A stretch of DNA of 64,000 nucleotides from Siphonodentalium dalli (lineage: Eukaryota > Mollusca > Scaphopoda > Gadilida > Siphonodentaliidae), in contig CP136063.1 of assembly GCA_032622095.1 (NCBI GenBank), positions 219,311,982 to 219,375,981 of the forward strand, read 5' to 3'. The notes beneath the pieces were generated by a model, which did not search any database, was not told the origin of the DNA, and saw nothing but the letters and a program-made list of their open reading frames with translations. Positions 1 through 11,064 of the stretch are shown here, piece by piece; positions within the stretch are counted from its first letter, which is position 1, and every line of letters begins with the position of its first letter. The translations under genes and the position numbers were made by a program.

Positions 1-1011
1 CGGATACCAATTCAGAAATTCTTTCAGGTAGAGATATTAAGAGGGATATTCTGAGATCATGATAATAAGGGCAACGCAAGAGGAAATGTGTCTCATCTTC
101 GATCTCTTTCAAGCTACATATAACACAAATGTGTTCATGGAGCTTCTCATTTTTAAAACGCCCAGTTTCAATCCTCAAAGGGAGAATAGCACATCGAAAT
201 TGTGCCAGGATAGAACGATGTGATTTGTGTATATTCATGTCTACATATTTCTCAGGTTCATATGCGGTTTTAAATAGTATATATGTGCGTAATTTTAGGG
301 ACATAGTTTAGGCTTTGTGACCAGGACTCTTCGTGTTCTCGTAAGAGTCTTCGTTGAAAGACGTCCAACCAACAAGTTTGTAAATATTCAAAATTCTGAG
401 TCACATTGACATCAGCAAGTACTTTACCGACGGATGCGCACCAACCATCTGCATTTTCCATCAAATCCCATAACAAAACAATTTTCGCAAGCCTGCTATC
501 GGGTAATGTTATCAAGTGATTCCAAAGTCTGACCATGTTCACCCAGCGTCGCATCCTGCTTGTCTGAATACCAATTTCCCCATCTATTGCCAAAAGCGGA
601 CAAAACCTATGCACCCCTGGAAAATATCTAAAAGCCCTATGTTGAATCATGTCTATACAGTTATATTTCTTATAGCCCCAAATCGCTGAAGCATAGTCCA
701 TTATCGGAGTTACACAGTTAAGAAAGAGTTTTTCGTATGTCTTAAAACCTATGTCTTTATATGTGTAAATTTTTTATATTACTGCACATAAAGCTCTGCC
801 TGCTGACTTTGCCAAAGTGTCTGCAGTAATGGCAAAATCTCCATTTTCATGAAATATTATTCCAAGGTACTTATATTTTTCTTCAATTCCAATTACATTA
901 TAGTTAAAAACAAACCTATAAGGTGTCAAATCCTCAAATTTACGTCTAAAATGAACAATTTTCGTTTTATCGGCATTGATTGTCATACGCCATTTGCAGC
1001 ACCAGTTAGAA
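1..1011 (-). pseudogene. LINE reverse transcriptase, C-terminal fragment (broken, runs off the left edge)
   Basis: On the minus strand, from 1011 down, the translation gives the end of an RT palm/thumb (TINADKTKIVHFR, then KYKYLGIIF). The connector follows at 701-270 (starting MDYASAIWGYKKYNC) and then the typical C-terminal region (FRCAILPLRIETGRF). It ends with a zinc knuckle of the CVIC...HFLLRC type between about 155 and 65. The reading frame is broken between 774 and 701 and again near 270, so this is a dead copy. The YADD catalytic block is missing, because homology stops at about 1011, right where a TTAA MITE begins. The C-terminus continues past base 1. Clade not assigned; Jockey/CR1-like invertebrate LINEs are the nearest style. 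Confidence 0.85.
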
Positions 1012-1019
1012 TATATATA

Positions 1020-1507
1020 TTAAAGGTACTCAATCCGAACAGAGGGTCCACATCTCAACAGATTCCAACAACAACAATCCGATCAGAGGGTCTTATATTA
1101 CTATTTCTTTGGCTTTGGGGGTAAAAAATATTTGATTCGAGTCGAGGAACCCATCAAACAAAGCTCAGAGTTATTAGATATTGATTTTTGAAATTTGTTA
1201 GTTTCTCGAGATGAGTACTAATAATTGCCGTCAGTTTCGTAACCTGCGCGAGATGTGTACACCAAAACACAATTCAAACAGACAAGGATGGATAGCTCTA
1301 AAATCAAGAGGTAATAATAACGCAATTTTGACTGAGTTCTGTGGCAGAAAGTATTCCCGATAATGAAAAATAATAGATTTCTAAAATCGATATCTAACAA
1401 ATCTGAGCTTTGATGGGTGACTTCCACGACTCGAATCAAATATTTTTGACCCCCAAAGCCATTGAAATAGTAATTGAAAGGAGTTTTATCGGATTGAGTA
1501 CCTTTAA
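1020..1507. mobile_element. TTAA-bounded MITE, AGGTAC family, copy 1
   Basis: TTAA at 1020-1023 and 1504-1507 bracket perfect 15-bp terminal inverted repeats AGGTACTCAATCCGA (1024-1038) and their complement (1489-1503). A short CAACAACAA run follows the left end. Inner segments pair imperfectly (the stretch after 1110 with the stretch before 1460), so the element is largely self-complementary. It has no coding capacity. Related copies lie at 40226-40686 and 62040-62481. TTAA duplication suits piggyBac or Kolobok mobilisation; the AGG terminus is closer to Kolobok style, but no transposase is present. Confidence 0.85.
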
Positions 1508-1932
1508 ACATCATTTGACACGGAATTGTTTACTGAACCACCGAAACCAATCATGCCAAATCAAGGCATCGTGTCTCTCGTATTTAATAAAAAACTCAGT
1601 TTCATAAACCCGGAAGCTAATTTAAATTGTCCACAAACCAGCCATTTTGTGAAGTGTGAGTACTATTTACAGTTCTCATGCATACAATATATATTTATAA
1701 AAATTAAATAAATACACAAAGATTGAATTAACACGAATGCCGATTTGAAAACATATATACATATGGACAAGAATATAACTTCATAGATATTTAGAACGTA
1801 TATTCATTACTTCTTCGTTATATATTTGATTTATGTTTGGCCAATGACAAATTAGTGTTACGTCATTTCAGCTTACATACAATATTTTACAAAATGGCTG
1901 TTTTTATGAAACTGATTTCTTTTCTTTTTTTC
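1508..1932. repeat. Flank homologous to the loop of the next fold-back element
   Basis: No gene. Two blocks here, about 1524-1622 and 1795-1905, recur almost contiguously inside the loop of the neighbouring fold-back (about 2303-2405 and 2402-2510). The first block ends in the same CATAAACCCGGAAG; the second carries TTGGCCAATGACAAATTAG. Either a segment of about 170 bp was inserted here or the loop copy lost it. Confidence 0.6.
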
Positions 1933-2840
1933 AAAGTCCACAAACAGATTCAAAATGAAATGCAAAAAAAAACAATATTTGTTACATAAATGCCTCATAT
2001 ACAGTATATGGGGCATTTAAGTAACAAATATTGTGTTTCCCCCCCCCCCCCCCTCCGTTGGGGGTACCGCCAGTGGTAGAAAGATGTTTTATTACTCTTA
2101 ATGTATCCCGTGTAAAAATTGGTTCAGAAAAACTCCGGTTATGAACACAGGTCAGATACAAACCGCGCGGCTGTAAAATTTCACTCGTTCGAGATGATGT
2201 CCGCTAAACTGGGTCAACGAGTCGGATTTTTACACCGACTTGCGTTTCAAAAACACACTCAACGGTACGTAGAATATATTTATTATACATCATTAGAAGC
2301 GGAATTATTTACTGACCACCCAAACAAATCACGCCAAGAATGCACCGCATCGTATCTCTCGTAGATATTTATTGAAAATATCAGTTTCATAAACCCGGAA
2401 GCAAGTCATTACTTCTTCGTTATATATTTGATTTATATTTGGCCAATGACAAATTAGTGTTACGTCATTTCAGCTTACGTACAATATGTTTCAAAATGGC
2501 TGATTTTGGAAAATTTAATTTGCTTCCGGGTATGTGAAACAGAAAATGTTGTATAATATATATATTCTACTTTACCGTTGAATGTGTTTTTGAAGCGCAA
2601 GTCGGTGTAAAAATCCGACTCTTTTACCTAGTTTAGCAGACACCATCTGGAACCAGTGAAATATTACAGTCGGTTTGCGTCAGACCTGTGTTCATAACCG
2701 GAGTTTTTTTTTTAACCAATTTTTATACGGGATACATTAAATTGAAGAGTATAATAAAAATACTTCTGCATATATATGAGGCACTGATGTAACAGAAATT
2801 GTTTTTGTATATTTTGAACCTGTTTGTGGACTTTGTAAAA
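1933..2840. mobile_element. Fold-back element with arms of about 300 bp
   Basis: The left arm (about 1933-2290) starts CAAAGTCCACAAACAG. The right arm (about 2560-2835) is its inverted, diverged copy and ends CTGTTTGTGGACTTTG. Matching inner landmarks are GTATCCCGTGTAAAAATTGG against its complement near 2735, and ACTCCGGTTATGAACACAG against its complement near 2690. The left arm has acquired a 15-base C run (2039-2053) and about 30 bp around it. The loop is a copy of the upstream flank. No open frame resembles a transposase, so this is a non-autonomous element. Confidence 0.75.
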
Positions 2841-3118
2841 ATGATATAAAAAAAATTTGGCCCGGCCAAGTTGGATCCTTTTCTATAGGATTAAGTACAA
2901 TTGGGGTGGGGTCAATTTTTTGTTCTGGGGACCTGAGCGATCAGTAGCTCTTCAGTTGAGCGGGCTACACGCAGAGAAAATATGGTTCCCCTGCCATGGG
3001 AATCAAAACTGGTTCCCATGTTTGTCCAAATATGAGAACCAAACCAAGAACCCAACATAAATATGTTTGTTCTTCGCGAAATGTAGGCCTGATATGGTGG
3101 AAATAAAGAGCGTTTATC

Positions 3119-3337
3119 TTAACCCTTCCATAATTGGATCTTCCTGAAATTTTACGAAAACCATGTGACAATGCATTATCTTATATAACATAATACATTG
3201 GCCTAACAATATTACCCTGTAAGCAGTGCTATACATTTCTTATATATCCGAAGCTGGAACAGAAGCATATATAAGATAATGCACTGGCAAAGTATCTTTA
3301 ATGCTGCATCAGCGCAGCCCCAGCCAAGGTTTTTTAA
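3119..3337 (+). mobile_element. TTAA MITE, CATGACGGGAGC family, degenerate
   Basis: It begins TTAACCCTTCCATAATTGG, followed by the family landmark CTTCCTGAAATTTT and a decayed version of the shared palindromic module. It ends with the family landmark TTTAATGCTGCATCAGCGCAG just before a TTAA at 3334-3337. Better copies lie at 56119-56382, 62826 and 28455. Both hairpin modules (about 3169-3202 and 3227-3283) have lost much of their symmetry, so this is the oldest copy in the window. Confidence 0.7.
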
Positions 3338-3690
3338 AATTATTTAAAGCATGTAGGCTTCGAAATTTGGTGTATATATCGACCTTTTTATGTTATCCCT
3401 TCTTCCAATTTCCAATTTTCACTAGTTGGATGTTCAGAGGAGCCAGGTATCCGGCAGGCGGAGGTATATGATAGGCCGGATTCGCTAATACCTCTGCATG
3501 GTGGGGGAAGCGTGAATATAACGGGGGTATTTCTGTCCTGAGCCCGGGGTCGTAATATCCTATCACATCGCCCATCTATTCAGACAGATGCCATATTACC
3601 CAGTAATCTATTTACCGATGTAATTGAACTGACATTTCCTCGCGGAAACCTTATTTTCTTCCCTGGTATTCCCGATGTGGTGCTTATGTA
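3338..3690. other. Unassigned spacer
   Basis: About 350 bp of unique-looking DNA. A 60-codon minus-strand frame here (3393-3575) has no recognisable motif and I take it as chance. Confidence 0.5.
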
Positions 3691-4548
3691 TCACCCCTGG
3701 CCATTGCAAGTGGTGCTGTTAATGTGATATGATGCTGGTGGTCCTGCTGAATTGCTATGATGCGAGTAGGGCAAACTGATGCGGTTACGAAAAAGTACCG
3801 TTATTTTTTTCTAAAGTTGTCATTTTCCGCGGAATTTGGCTAATCCGAACATTCAAAAACATATATTTTTGACATATATTTTTGAATAATATAACAATGT
3901 CTGCGCTGGTGTTTCTAAAACAACGTGAATAACCATCTTGATTATAGTCGAATTACAACAACTAATACAAAGAGTATTAAAGTGATGTGAAACACTCCGG
4001 TAGGGTGTTCAAATGGAAATGTAGATTAATCTTTTTCAAAGTAGGTATTTTTTACAAATATTATATCCAAATTGACAACAAACACCGTCATTCTTATATA
4101 TTAATTAAATGCAGTGACTCTCGATGGCGAAATCAGTTTCGTTAGTTTATCGCTGATAAATGCGTCTCGAATCGAGAAGTAAATATTTACAATTGAGCGT
4201 AGTTCCGACGATGTTTTCTATGGAGTGGTACAGTCTATTTGCTTCAGATTTTCATTCTTCCAGTTGGCATAACTCCTGAATACTATCTTATCGGTTTCAC
4301 GCACCCAAACAAGTACATAGTATGTCTTTAAACATATTTCGCAATAAATTTTTTTTTTAATGTTTGATACGCATAATGGCTTTTCCTGGGTATTATCAGA
4401 TTATCGGAACATGGCGAAAAAGACAAATTAAAAAATATATAATAGTACTTTTAGTTGACAGCATCTGTTTGCCCTAAAAGCATTATAGCAATTCAGCAGG
4501 ATCCAACCGCTTCATCGCACATTGGCAGGACCACTTGACCAGGGGTGG
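3691..4548. mobile_element. Long-TIR element, CACCCCTGG...CCAGGGGTG type, long copy
   Basis: The ends CACCCCTGGCCATTGCAAG and CCACTTGACCAGGGGTG are inverted repeats. Homology between the arms continues for over 200 bp (for example AACTGATGCGGTTACG on the left against the complement of GACAGCATCTGTTTGCC on the right). Close to each end is a subterminal unit resembling ATCATAGCAATTCAGCAGGA. Shorter or damaged copies lie at 58799-59244, 28538-28641 (right end only) and 40118-41310, where this subterminal unit has expanded into a satellite. The interior (about 3975-4170) reappears inverted at 41320-41500. No ORF; superfamily not assigned. Confidence 0.75.
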
Positions 4549-4583
4549 TTATCGACGGCGGATGCAGTTCGATGCGCTTACTT

Positions 4584-5045
4584 GCAAGCCTGAGTTTAAT
4601 GTGCCTGTCATTTGCACACTGAGGTCCACAGAGTGTTAATTTAGTGACGCTATCCCGCATAGCGGGCTAGCATCACCAAATTCACCCTCCGGTAACCTCA
4701 TTCCGCATGGCCTCATCTGCTATGGGAGACACAGACTCAGATTGAAGTTCCCAAGTGGTGAATATTGTGATGTACACCCATTGGGAACCTCGATTATGCA
4801 ATGTATCATCTGCCAATGTGGTGATATAGAGAATCTAAACTAAAAATGAAATAGAATCTATGTGAAGAAGTTTCTATAGAAATTTGATAATAAATAAACT
4901 TTCCAGAGAAGATGAGGCCTAAGCAGAATGAGGTCCCCAGAGGGTGAATTTAGTTATGCTAGCCCGCTATTCGGGAAAGCGTCACTAAATTCACCCTCTG
5001 GGGACCTCATTCTACAAATGATAGGCACACTAAACTCAGGCTTGC
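4584..5045. mobile_element. Two-hairpin MITE, copy 1
   Basis: Terminal inverted repeats begin GCAAGCCTGAGTTTA and end TAAACTCAGGCTTGC. Inside each end is a long imperfect palindrome: about 4618-4695 and about 4927-5015, the latter pairing GAATGAGGTCCCCAGAGGG through a loop around GCCCGCTATTCGGG. Between them lies about 220 bp of non-palindromic spacer. The second copy at 23774-24219 carries the spacer in the opposite orientation. No coding capacity. Confidence 0.8.
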
Positions 5046-5146
5046 TTACGTGCACGTTATCCTGAATATGACAAGGTTAACTGGTAAATTACAGGTCATA
5101 TCTCGTCACCTGTTCGCATGTTCCCAAAGCGTACATTTTGAACACT

Positions 5147-5250
5147 TTAAAGGCCCCATCAATATTCGAATGCCAAGATCAAAGTATATACAACATATTC
5201 CAAATTTTATACCATTTGGAAGAGGAACCAAAAATATATTTATTATATTT
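5147..5250 (+). mobile_element. Left-end fragment of the TTAA-AGGCCC MITE
   Basis: After TTAA at 5147-5150 comes AGGCCCCATCAATATTCGAA, then ACAACATATTCCAAA and CCATTTGGAAGAGGAACC. These match the left arm of the full element at 26102-26516. The right half is absent. Confidence 0.7.
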
Positions 5251-5277
5251 TAATCAACCTTTTACGTCAAAATATAA

Positions 5278-5561
5278 ATCACTAGCTGGTGGGCACCACT
5301 TCGTCCGGGTGTTTCCCCTCTGCTTTCATACGGACTTCAGATACCAATTTTCAAATAGCTGGTTTTCAAAGCCTTCGTGGATCTAACATCGAAATCCGTC
5401 GAAAGGCGCGATTTGACATTGAATTGACCATTTTGAAGGTCAAGGCCAGGTCGGGGTCACGATTTGACCCGTCCAAAACACTCCCCGGACAAAAGCAACC
5501 CTAGGTATCAAATTTCGTCGAAATCCGTCCCGCAGTTTTCCCGGCCATTGCTAACAAACAA

Positions 5562-5596
<35 letters not shown>

Positions 5597-5621
5597 TACA
5601 GAAGTTCAAAAATATATAGTA
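5278..5621 (+). mobile_element. Short interspersed element with (ACAG)n tail, unit 1
   Basis: The head is ACTAGCTGGTGGGCACCACT. The body contains AATTTCGTCGAAATCCGTCC, followed by a run of CAAACAGACAGACAG (about 5558-5600) and the tail CAAAAATATATAGTAG. The next unit starts immediately with ACTAGC. The plan of head, body, tetranucleotide microsatellite and AT tail fits Helentron-derived elements (HINE/pearl type of bivalves) or the 3' end of an RTE-like LINE/SINE. The sequence does not decide between them. Confidence 0.6.
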
Positions 5622-6718
5622 GACTAGCTGGGTACCTGTCCTGATGGGGTATAGTCGTTGTGTTGTATTTTACACCAACACCCCGAAAATGGTGGAAATC
5701 GGCCCAGCGGATACCGAGATACAGGATCAAGGTCGTTTTAAAGGTCAATGTCACGCCGCACGGGAATCCGGGTGTGACGAAATGGATCAGCGCATCAAAC
5801 TACCCGTCCCGAGATAGAGGTATCAAGCTTCAAAAGAATCGAGTTAAGCAATTTCAATGTAAATAAACCAAACGTCTGTTACACGGCTAACCAAAATTTC
5901 GGCCATTCTGGACGCCATCTCAGCTAAATGGAGACAATCATGGATTTTTTTTTTATAAAATAATTAAGTGTGACGAAATTGATCAGCGCATCAAACTACC
6001 CGTCCCGAGAGAGAGGTTGAATGCCTCATATACACACGCTAATTAAGGATGAAGCTTCAAAAGAATCGAGTTAAGCAATTTCAATGTAAATAAAGCAAAC
6101 GTCTGTTACGCGGCTTTAACCTAAATTTCGGCCTGTGGACAATGATGTTTAGAAGGTGATTCTTCCGTCCACCATTCTCCTCAAACCAACCTTGAAGTCC
6201 CCTGTGGGGACGTATCAGGCGCTGGTCTGAGAAGAACAGATACTACATTTTGATCTTAGCCAAAAGGCAGAGAAGCGTAACTCTACAGGACTTCGCACTA
6301 AGATTGTAAACTATAAAACAGTCAACAGTCTGAATTCACAAACTATAAAACAGTCAACAGTTTGAATTAACAAAAATAATGTCTGAAGTCGAAGCGTTGC
6401 GTCGAACAACAAAACCTTCGCCAGCCTCATATACAGATAAAGAGCGTTATTAGATTAACCAACCCGAATATGGGAAATATAAAGAGCGTTGTTTGTAAGG
6501 CAAATTAGCATTGCGGATCCGGATATATGAGTTTTGAAGGTGAAGGTAACGCCGCACGAACAAATGGATGGGCCTATGTTGGTCATCGGGTGATACTACG
6601 TGCCCGTACCAAGTTTCGTCCAAATCGGTTTAGCCGTTTTAGAGTCCATCGCGGCCACACAGACACACACACACACACACCCTCAGACACACAAACTTTC
6701 CTCAAATATATATTAGAC
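5622..6718 (+). mobile_element. Same element type, unit 2, enlarged by a duplication and an insertion
   Basis: The head ACTAGCTGGGTACCTGTCC directly abuts unit 1. The unit ends with CAAGTTTCGTCCAAATCGG, a CACACACAC-type run (about 6658-6680) and an AAATATATATTAG tail. A segment is directly duplicated: about 5775-5905 and about 5970-6142, both with GATCAGCGCATCAAACTACC. The second copy holds an extra stretch of about 35 bp. A 34-bp tandem duplication follows (about 6308-6370, ACTATAAAACAGTCAACAG). The U2-like relic lies within this unit. Confidence 0.55.
6155..6278 (-). pseudogene. U2 snRNA-like relic (5' half)
   Basis: Read on the minus strand from 6278, the sequence shows GCTTCTCTGCCTTTTGGCTA, then AGATCAAAATGTAGTATCTG, then TTCTTCTCAG. 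About 10 bp later comes TGATACGTCCCC with a GGGGAC partner (6197-6210), the stem-loop IIa region. The branch-site recognition core GTAGTA is intact. The first part of U2 is strongly conserved, but beyond GGGGAC similarity fades and no Sm site (AATTTTTGG) is visible. The 3' stem-loops are absent. This suggests a retroposed pseudogene or a U2-derived SINE head rather than a working snRNA. Confidence 0.75.
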
Positions 6719-7436
6719 TAGCCGATGAGCCCGACGTTGTCCGGGCTATTCAAAAACCAAATTTCAAGTCGATAGCTCTGTCCGTTTCCGAGATCTGGTC
6801 TGCGCATGCGCGAAGCTGGCGTCGCACGGGCTCGGCGACCCGATAAAATTCGTATCCGGGGCAAGATACATTCACATACCAAATTTCAAGTCGATAGCTC
6901 GACCCGTTTCCGATATCTGGTCTGCGCATGCGCGAAGCTGGCGTCGCACGGGCTCGCCAATATGACAACGTCGACTGCCTCAAGTCGATAGCTCTACCCA
7001 GCCCGACGTTGTCCGGGCTATTAAAAAAAATTTCAAGTCGATAGCTCCACCCGTTTCCGATATCTGGTCTGCGCATGCGCGAAGCTGGCGTCGCACGGCC
7101 TCGGCGACCAAATAAAATTCGTATCCGGGGCAAGATACATTCACATACCAAATTTCAAGTCGATAGCTCCACCCGTTTCCGAGATCTGGTCTGCGCATGC
7201 GCGAAGCTGGCGTCGCACGGGCTCAGCGACCCGATAAAATTCGTATCCGGGGCAAGATACATTCACATAGCAAATTTCAAATCGATAGCTCCACCCGTTT
7301 CCGAGATCTCGTCTGCGCATGCGCGAAGTGGGCGCCACACGGACTCGCCAATACGACAACGTCCACCGCCTGGTCAAACTACACACACGTACCAAGTTTC
7401 GTCCCGATCGGTCGGGAATCGTAGATTTGTATAAAT

Positions 7437-7470
<34 letters not shown>

Positions 7471-7490
7471 GTTCTTCAAAATATATATGA
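6719..7490 (+). mobile_element. Same element type, unit 3, with a 121-bp tandem core and (GACA)n tail
   Basis: The head is ACTAGCCGATGAGCCCGACG. Five core copies of about 120-122 bp follow, starting near 6758, 6880, 7029, 7149 and 7271, each with TTTCAAGTCGATAGCTC. Between copies 2 and 3 a second head piece (GCCCGACGTTGTCCGGGCTA) is embedded. Then come TTTCGTCCCGATCGGTCGGG, a GACAGACAGACAGACAAACA run (7437-7470) and an AAAATATATATGAG tail. Each core contains the palindrome TGCGCATGCGCG. The frames open here on both strands come from repeat periodicity, not genes. Confidence 0.65.
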
Positions 7491-9122
7491 GATAATAACC
7501 CGACTCCCAGAAGACCGAACGTGTTCTCGACTGATCGTACTCTCAGGAATGTTATCCTACTGCGTGATGAAGTCACTCTTTGGGTCATTCGGTATTCTTG
7601 CGCGTTCTTTTAACAGAAATGGTTGGTGATGTTATATAGCTTTAAACAAGTATTAGGTCCAACCGTGTGTTTCATTGTGGTCTGGGTCGTAACAGACTTG
7701 TATAGAAAATATAATAAACACAACAGTCAACGTAAAAATAATCCCCCACATCTCACTCGTGGAGAAAAACCATACGCTACTCAGAACTGTTAACTATTGT
7801 CTATATAGTCTCTAAAGGACAATTAGGGCGCTGCAAGAAAATATCTGCAAGAAAATATCAGGTAAAATTGCACACTGATATTTTCTTGCCGCAAAGATTA
7901 CGCCCGTGAGAACGCGGCGGTTTAGACGGCGTTGATTGAGCTCAATCAGAACAGTATTAGTCATGCTGGTTCAAGTGAATTGCGTCCGGTAAATAACCTA
8001 TAGTCCATTTTGGCAATTCATAGCTTTGTGAAATTTCCAACTGTTGACATGTATTACCGAAGTCGGGTGGGATTAGGCACCCACCGACCTGTAGCAACTT
8101 TGCTGATCTCATGCATAAAGACATTCTGCATAATGAGAAAGTGGTCACGTTATTTGGAAATTTGAAAATGTTATAATTTCATAGTGTATGCATATATGGG
8201 GTGACAAATGTTATTATGGTTTTGTGGCAAATCGGATGACCCCACCCCCATTGAGACCCCATATGAAGTTTTCAGGAGATTGTTTCTTGGTTCATGGGGC
8301 TATGGTGTACATTACGTTACCGAACTTACATGGGTGCATGTGGGGACATGAGACCCCCGCCAACTATGGCCAAAGTTTTCACCAGTTGGAAACAATATTA
8401 GTTGGAAATTTCACACCAACAATGGTTTCAAATTGAGTCTGATTTTTCAACCATTAATGTATGTGGAATTAGTGGTTTTAGACCAACATTTGCATTTCTT
8501 CCTACTTTGGTCAAAATATTGGTTTGGAATTTCTTCTAGGCCCCTCCCTCCCCGGTGTCCAGTCAAAATTTAGACATGTGAGGTGCCAGATGGGAAATTC
8601 AAAGACGATGGGAGGTGTGCAAATTAAATTATGTGATATTGGGTCTTTGGCCCGATTCATCATTCAAGAGGGGGTGCAGTTGGAAATCCACGGACATCCT
8701 CCGTCAGCGGAAACCTTCAAAAGATATATGTCTCCACACATATCCATATAATAGCTCAGCGATTATGTCAAACAATCCAAAATGGAATTACGAAGTCAAT
8801 TGTTGAAACAGGCGATAATATTGATGGATCATAACTCGAGTGCGTGAACGGTTACCAGCGTGTCCCTTATAGAGATTAGTTAACGGATACCGATGGCCAC
8901 CAATCAAGGTGAACACATATGAACAACTGGCGATGAAATATCAGCGCGCTGTCTTCGTCGGATATTTTCCGGTATTATTTATTTCATTGGTCAAGTAAGT
9001 CACATGGGGCATACCTGATATTTTCTTGCCCGTCATGTGTACGCGTCGTTACTGAGGGAGGTGTCTGAGGCCAAATAATCACACAAGGCCGCGTTGTTAT
9101 GAGCGTACCAATATCTACCGAA
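7491..9122. other. Unassigned region with one small hairpin
   Basis: No gene recognised. At 7847-7889 two perfect 15-base arms GCAAGAAAATATCAG and the complement face each other across 13 bp. The same arm sequence recurs at about 9018-9032, so a decayed fold-back spanning 7.85-9.03 kb is possible. The remainder looks unique. Confidence 0.4.
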
Positions 9123-9126
9123 TAAA

Positions 9127-9474
9127 AGGGGGACTGTACACTAAATCCGGCCATTTATGGGACCATCACATTTTATACTAAAAAGAATATAATTATGCAA
9201 CAAATGAGTGAATTTGAGCCATGAATTAGTGCAAAATACACTCACGCGCTCTACGAACGATGCAAACAACATGGTAATTAAAATGAAAATAAATTTTTAC
9301 CTCCAGTCATAAGTTCATTTTCATTATAATGACCTTGCTGTTTGCATCGTTCATATAGCACATGAGTGTATTTTGCACTCACCCATGGCTCAATTCATGC
9401 TTTTTTGCATATATTCTGTTGAGTATAAATGGAGATGGTCTCATAAATAGCCGGATTTAGGGTACAGTACCCCT
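9127..9474. mobile_element. Fold-back TTAA MITE, AGGGGGACTG family, copy 1
   Basis: The ends are AGGGGGACTGTACACTAAAT and its complement near 9455-9474. TTAA is intact on the right (9475-9478) and decayed to TAAA on the left. The whole 348 bp folds as one long hairpin: TTTGAGCCATGAATTAGTGC pairs with the stretch near 9390, and CGATGCAAACAACA with its complement near 9340. The second copy is at 47971-48304. Confidence 0.85.
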
Positions 9475-9478
9475 TTAA

Positions 9479-10906
9479 AGGGCATTGGCATTGGGCAAAT
9501 GTGCGAAGAATATACGTGTAAAAACTACAACAATATAAAAACAATGAGAAATAGATCAAATATTCTTATATTCATTATTGATAATTCTCCATTTACGAAA
9601 GTTTGTTTGTGTGTGTCAACAAACAAATCACAGCTAATTACGCAGTAGCTTCAAATATTTTAGTCTAAATTTGTTCTTCAGAATATTCTTCAATGCTCTG
9701 ACATGCACTTTCCAACATTTACCGTCAAGTGCATGTATTGATTAAGGGTCAGACCCACGTTTTCCCAACATTTCAAGGAATTTCTTTATGAAATTGATAC
9801 AAGCGATCAATTTTAAACAATAGTTAAGAACCATTGGATATTATAACCTCATTTACTTTACTTTTATGCCATGAAAAATATTTCAAATTTCACTGTTTAC
9901 AGGTATCAAGAACCTCTGTCAAATATTTTGTTTTCAAAAGTGCAGGTCATAATGATGTCCATGATATCATATGTCAAGATAATCTGACTACTAATTAATG
10001 TTTCAAAATCATTACCACAGATAACACAAAACCCATTTCGCTATTCCCTGCCCATCTATAGTATATATGCATGCGTATCTCTTCATTCCACAATCCAGCG
10101 GTCGATTGCTCACACACTTTGGATAATTTCCGGCCAGTGTGATGGGTCGCCCATTATCGATTCACACATTGTCGTTCTACCCTTTAATTAATTGGGCGCT
10201 GGGTTTTAAACTATTCTTAAAACTTCATCCGCATCATAAGGTCATCGAAAACATCCATGTCCAGATTGTAACGTGCGTCCTGTGATATGATGTTATATGT
10301 GCAATCACGAGCTAGAACATATAAAGTATGTAGACATCATTACTACTCTTCCCATTTAAACATCAATAATTTCCCCATGGAGGATAACTCTTGATAAATG
10401 GTACTTATAAATGTATAAGGCACCTGGTTATATGTCGTGCTATAGCAAACCAGGGGTTTTGTCATCAAAAGGCGACAAATTATAACACTTACTGATCGAT
10501 TCCTCCGCATCATAAATGGCTTTAATGACCTAAGCTTCCCATGACAATGTAATATGTCATCTCCAAGTACATTCCTTATAGGAAGTCTGATTTAGTTGTT
10601 TAGCGAAACACCTATTTGCAAATCCCTAGACAACACTTTTCCCATCCATTATAAGAATCCCCACGATTTGTTCCCTGACAGGCGAGAATCGATAACAACT
10701 CTTCTGTGACAGTATGACCTGAACGCACGACAACCAGATACAACATTGGTCGAAAGGTTCAACAACCAAAGGGGCATAACTCTAACATACGTCAGCATTT
10801 TCACAGTTAGGAAACCTATACCACGACACTTATACAATCCAACGGCGTTGGCACCCAACCGTCTGGAGGGCATACTAACTTTATCTGGATATTTCTGTTT
10901 GTTTTG
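9479..10906. other. Unassigned AT-rich region
   Basis: About 1.4 kb. I see no gene, no convincing exon and no repeat matching the rest of the window. A 74-codon minus-strand frame at 10649-10873 has no recognisable motif. Confidence 0.5.
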
Positions 10907-11018
10907 TTAAACGCACTGTAGGATAGATAATTAGTCAAACGCACTGTAGGATAGATAATTAGTCAAACGCACTGTTGCATAGATAATTAGTCAAACGCAC
11001 TGTAGGATAGATAATTTC
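10907..11018. repeat. 28-bp tandem repeat, four copies
   Basis: The unit CAAACGCACTGTAGGATAGA plus TAATTAGT is repeated four times almost perfectly. The third copy reads GTTGCATAG in place of GTAGGATAG. Confidence 0.9.
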
Positions 11019-11064
11019 GAACATATATTTGTCTATTGATACACGCAATCACCGCCTTCGCGAC

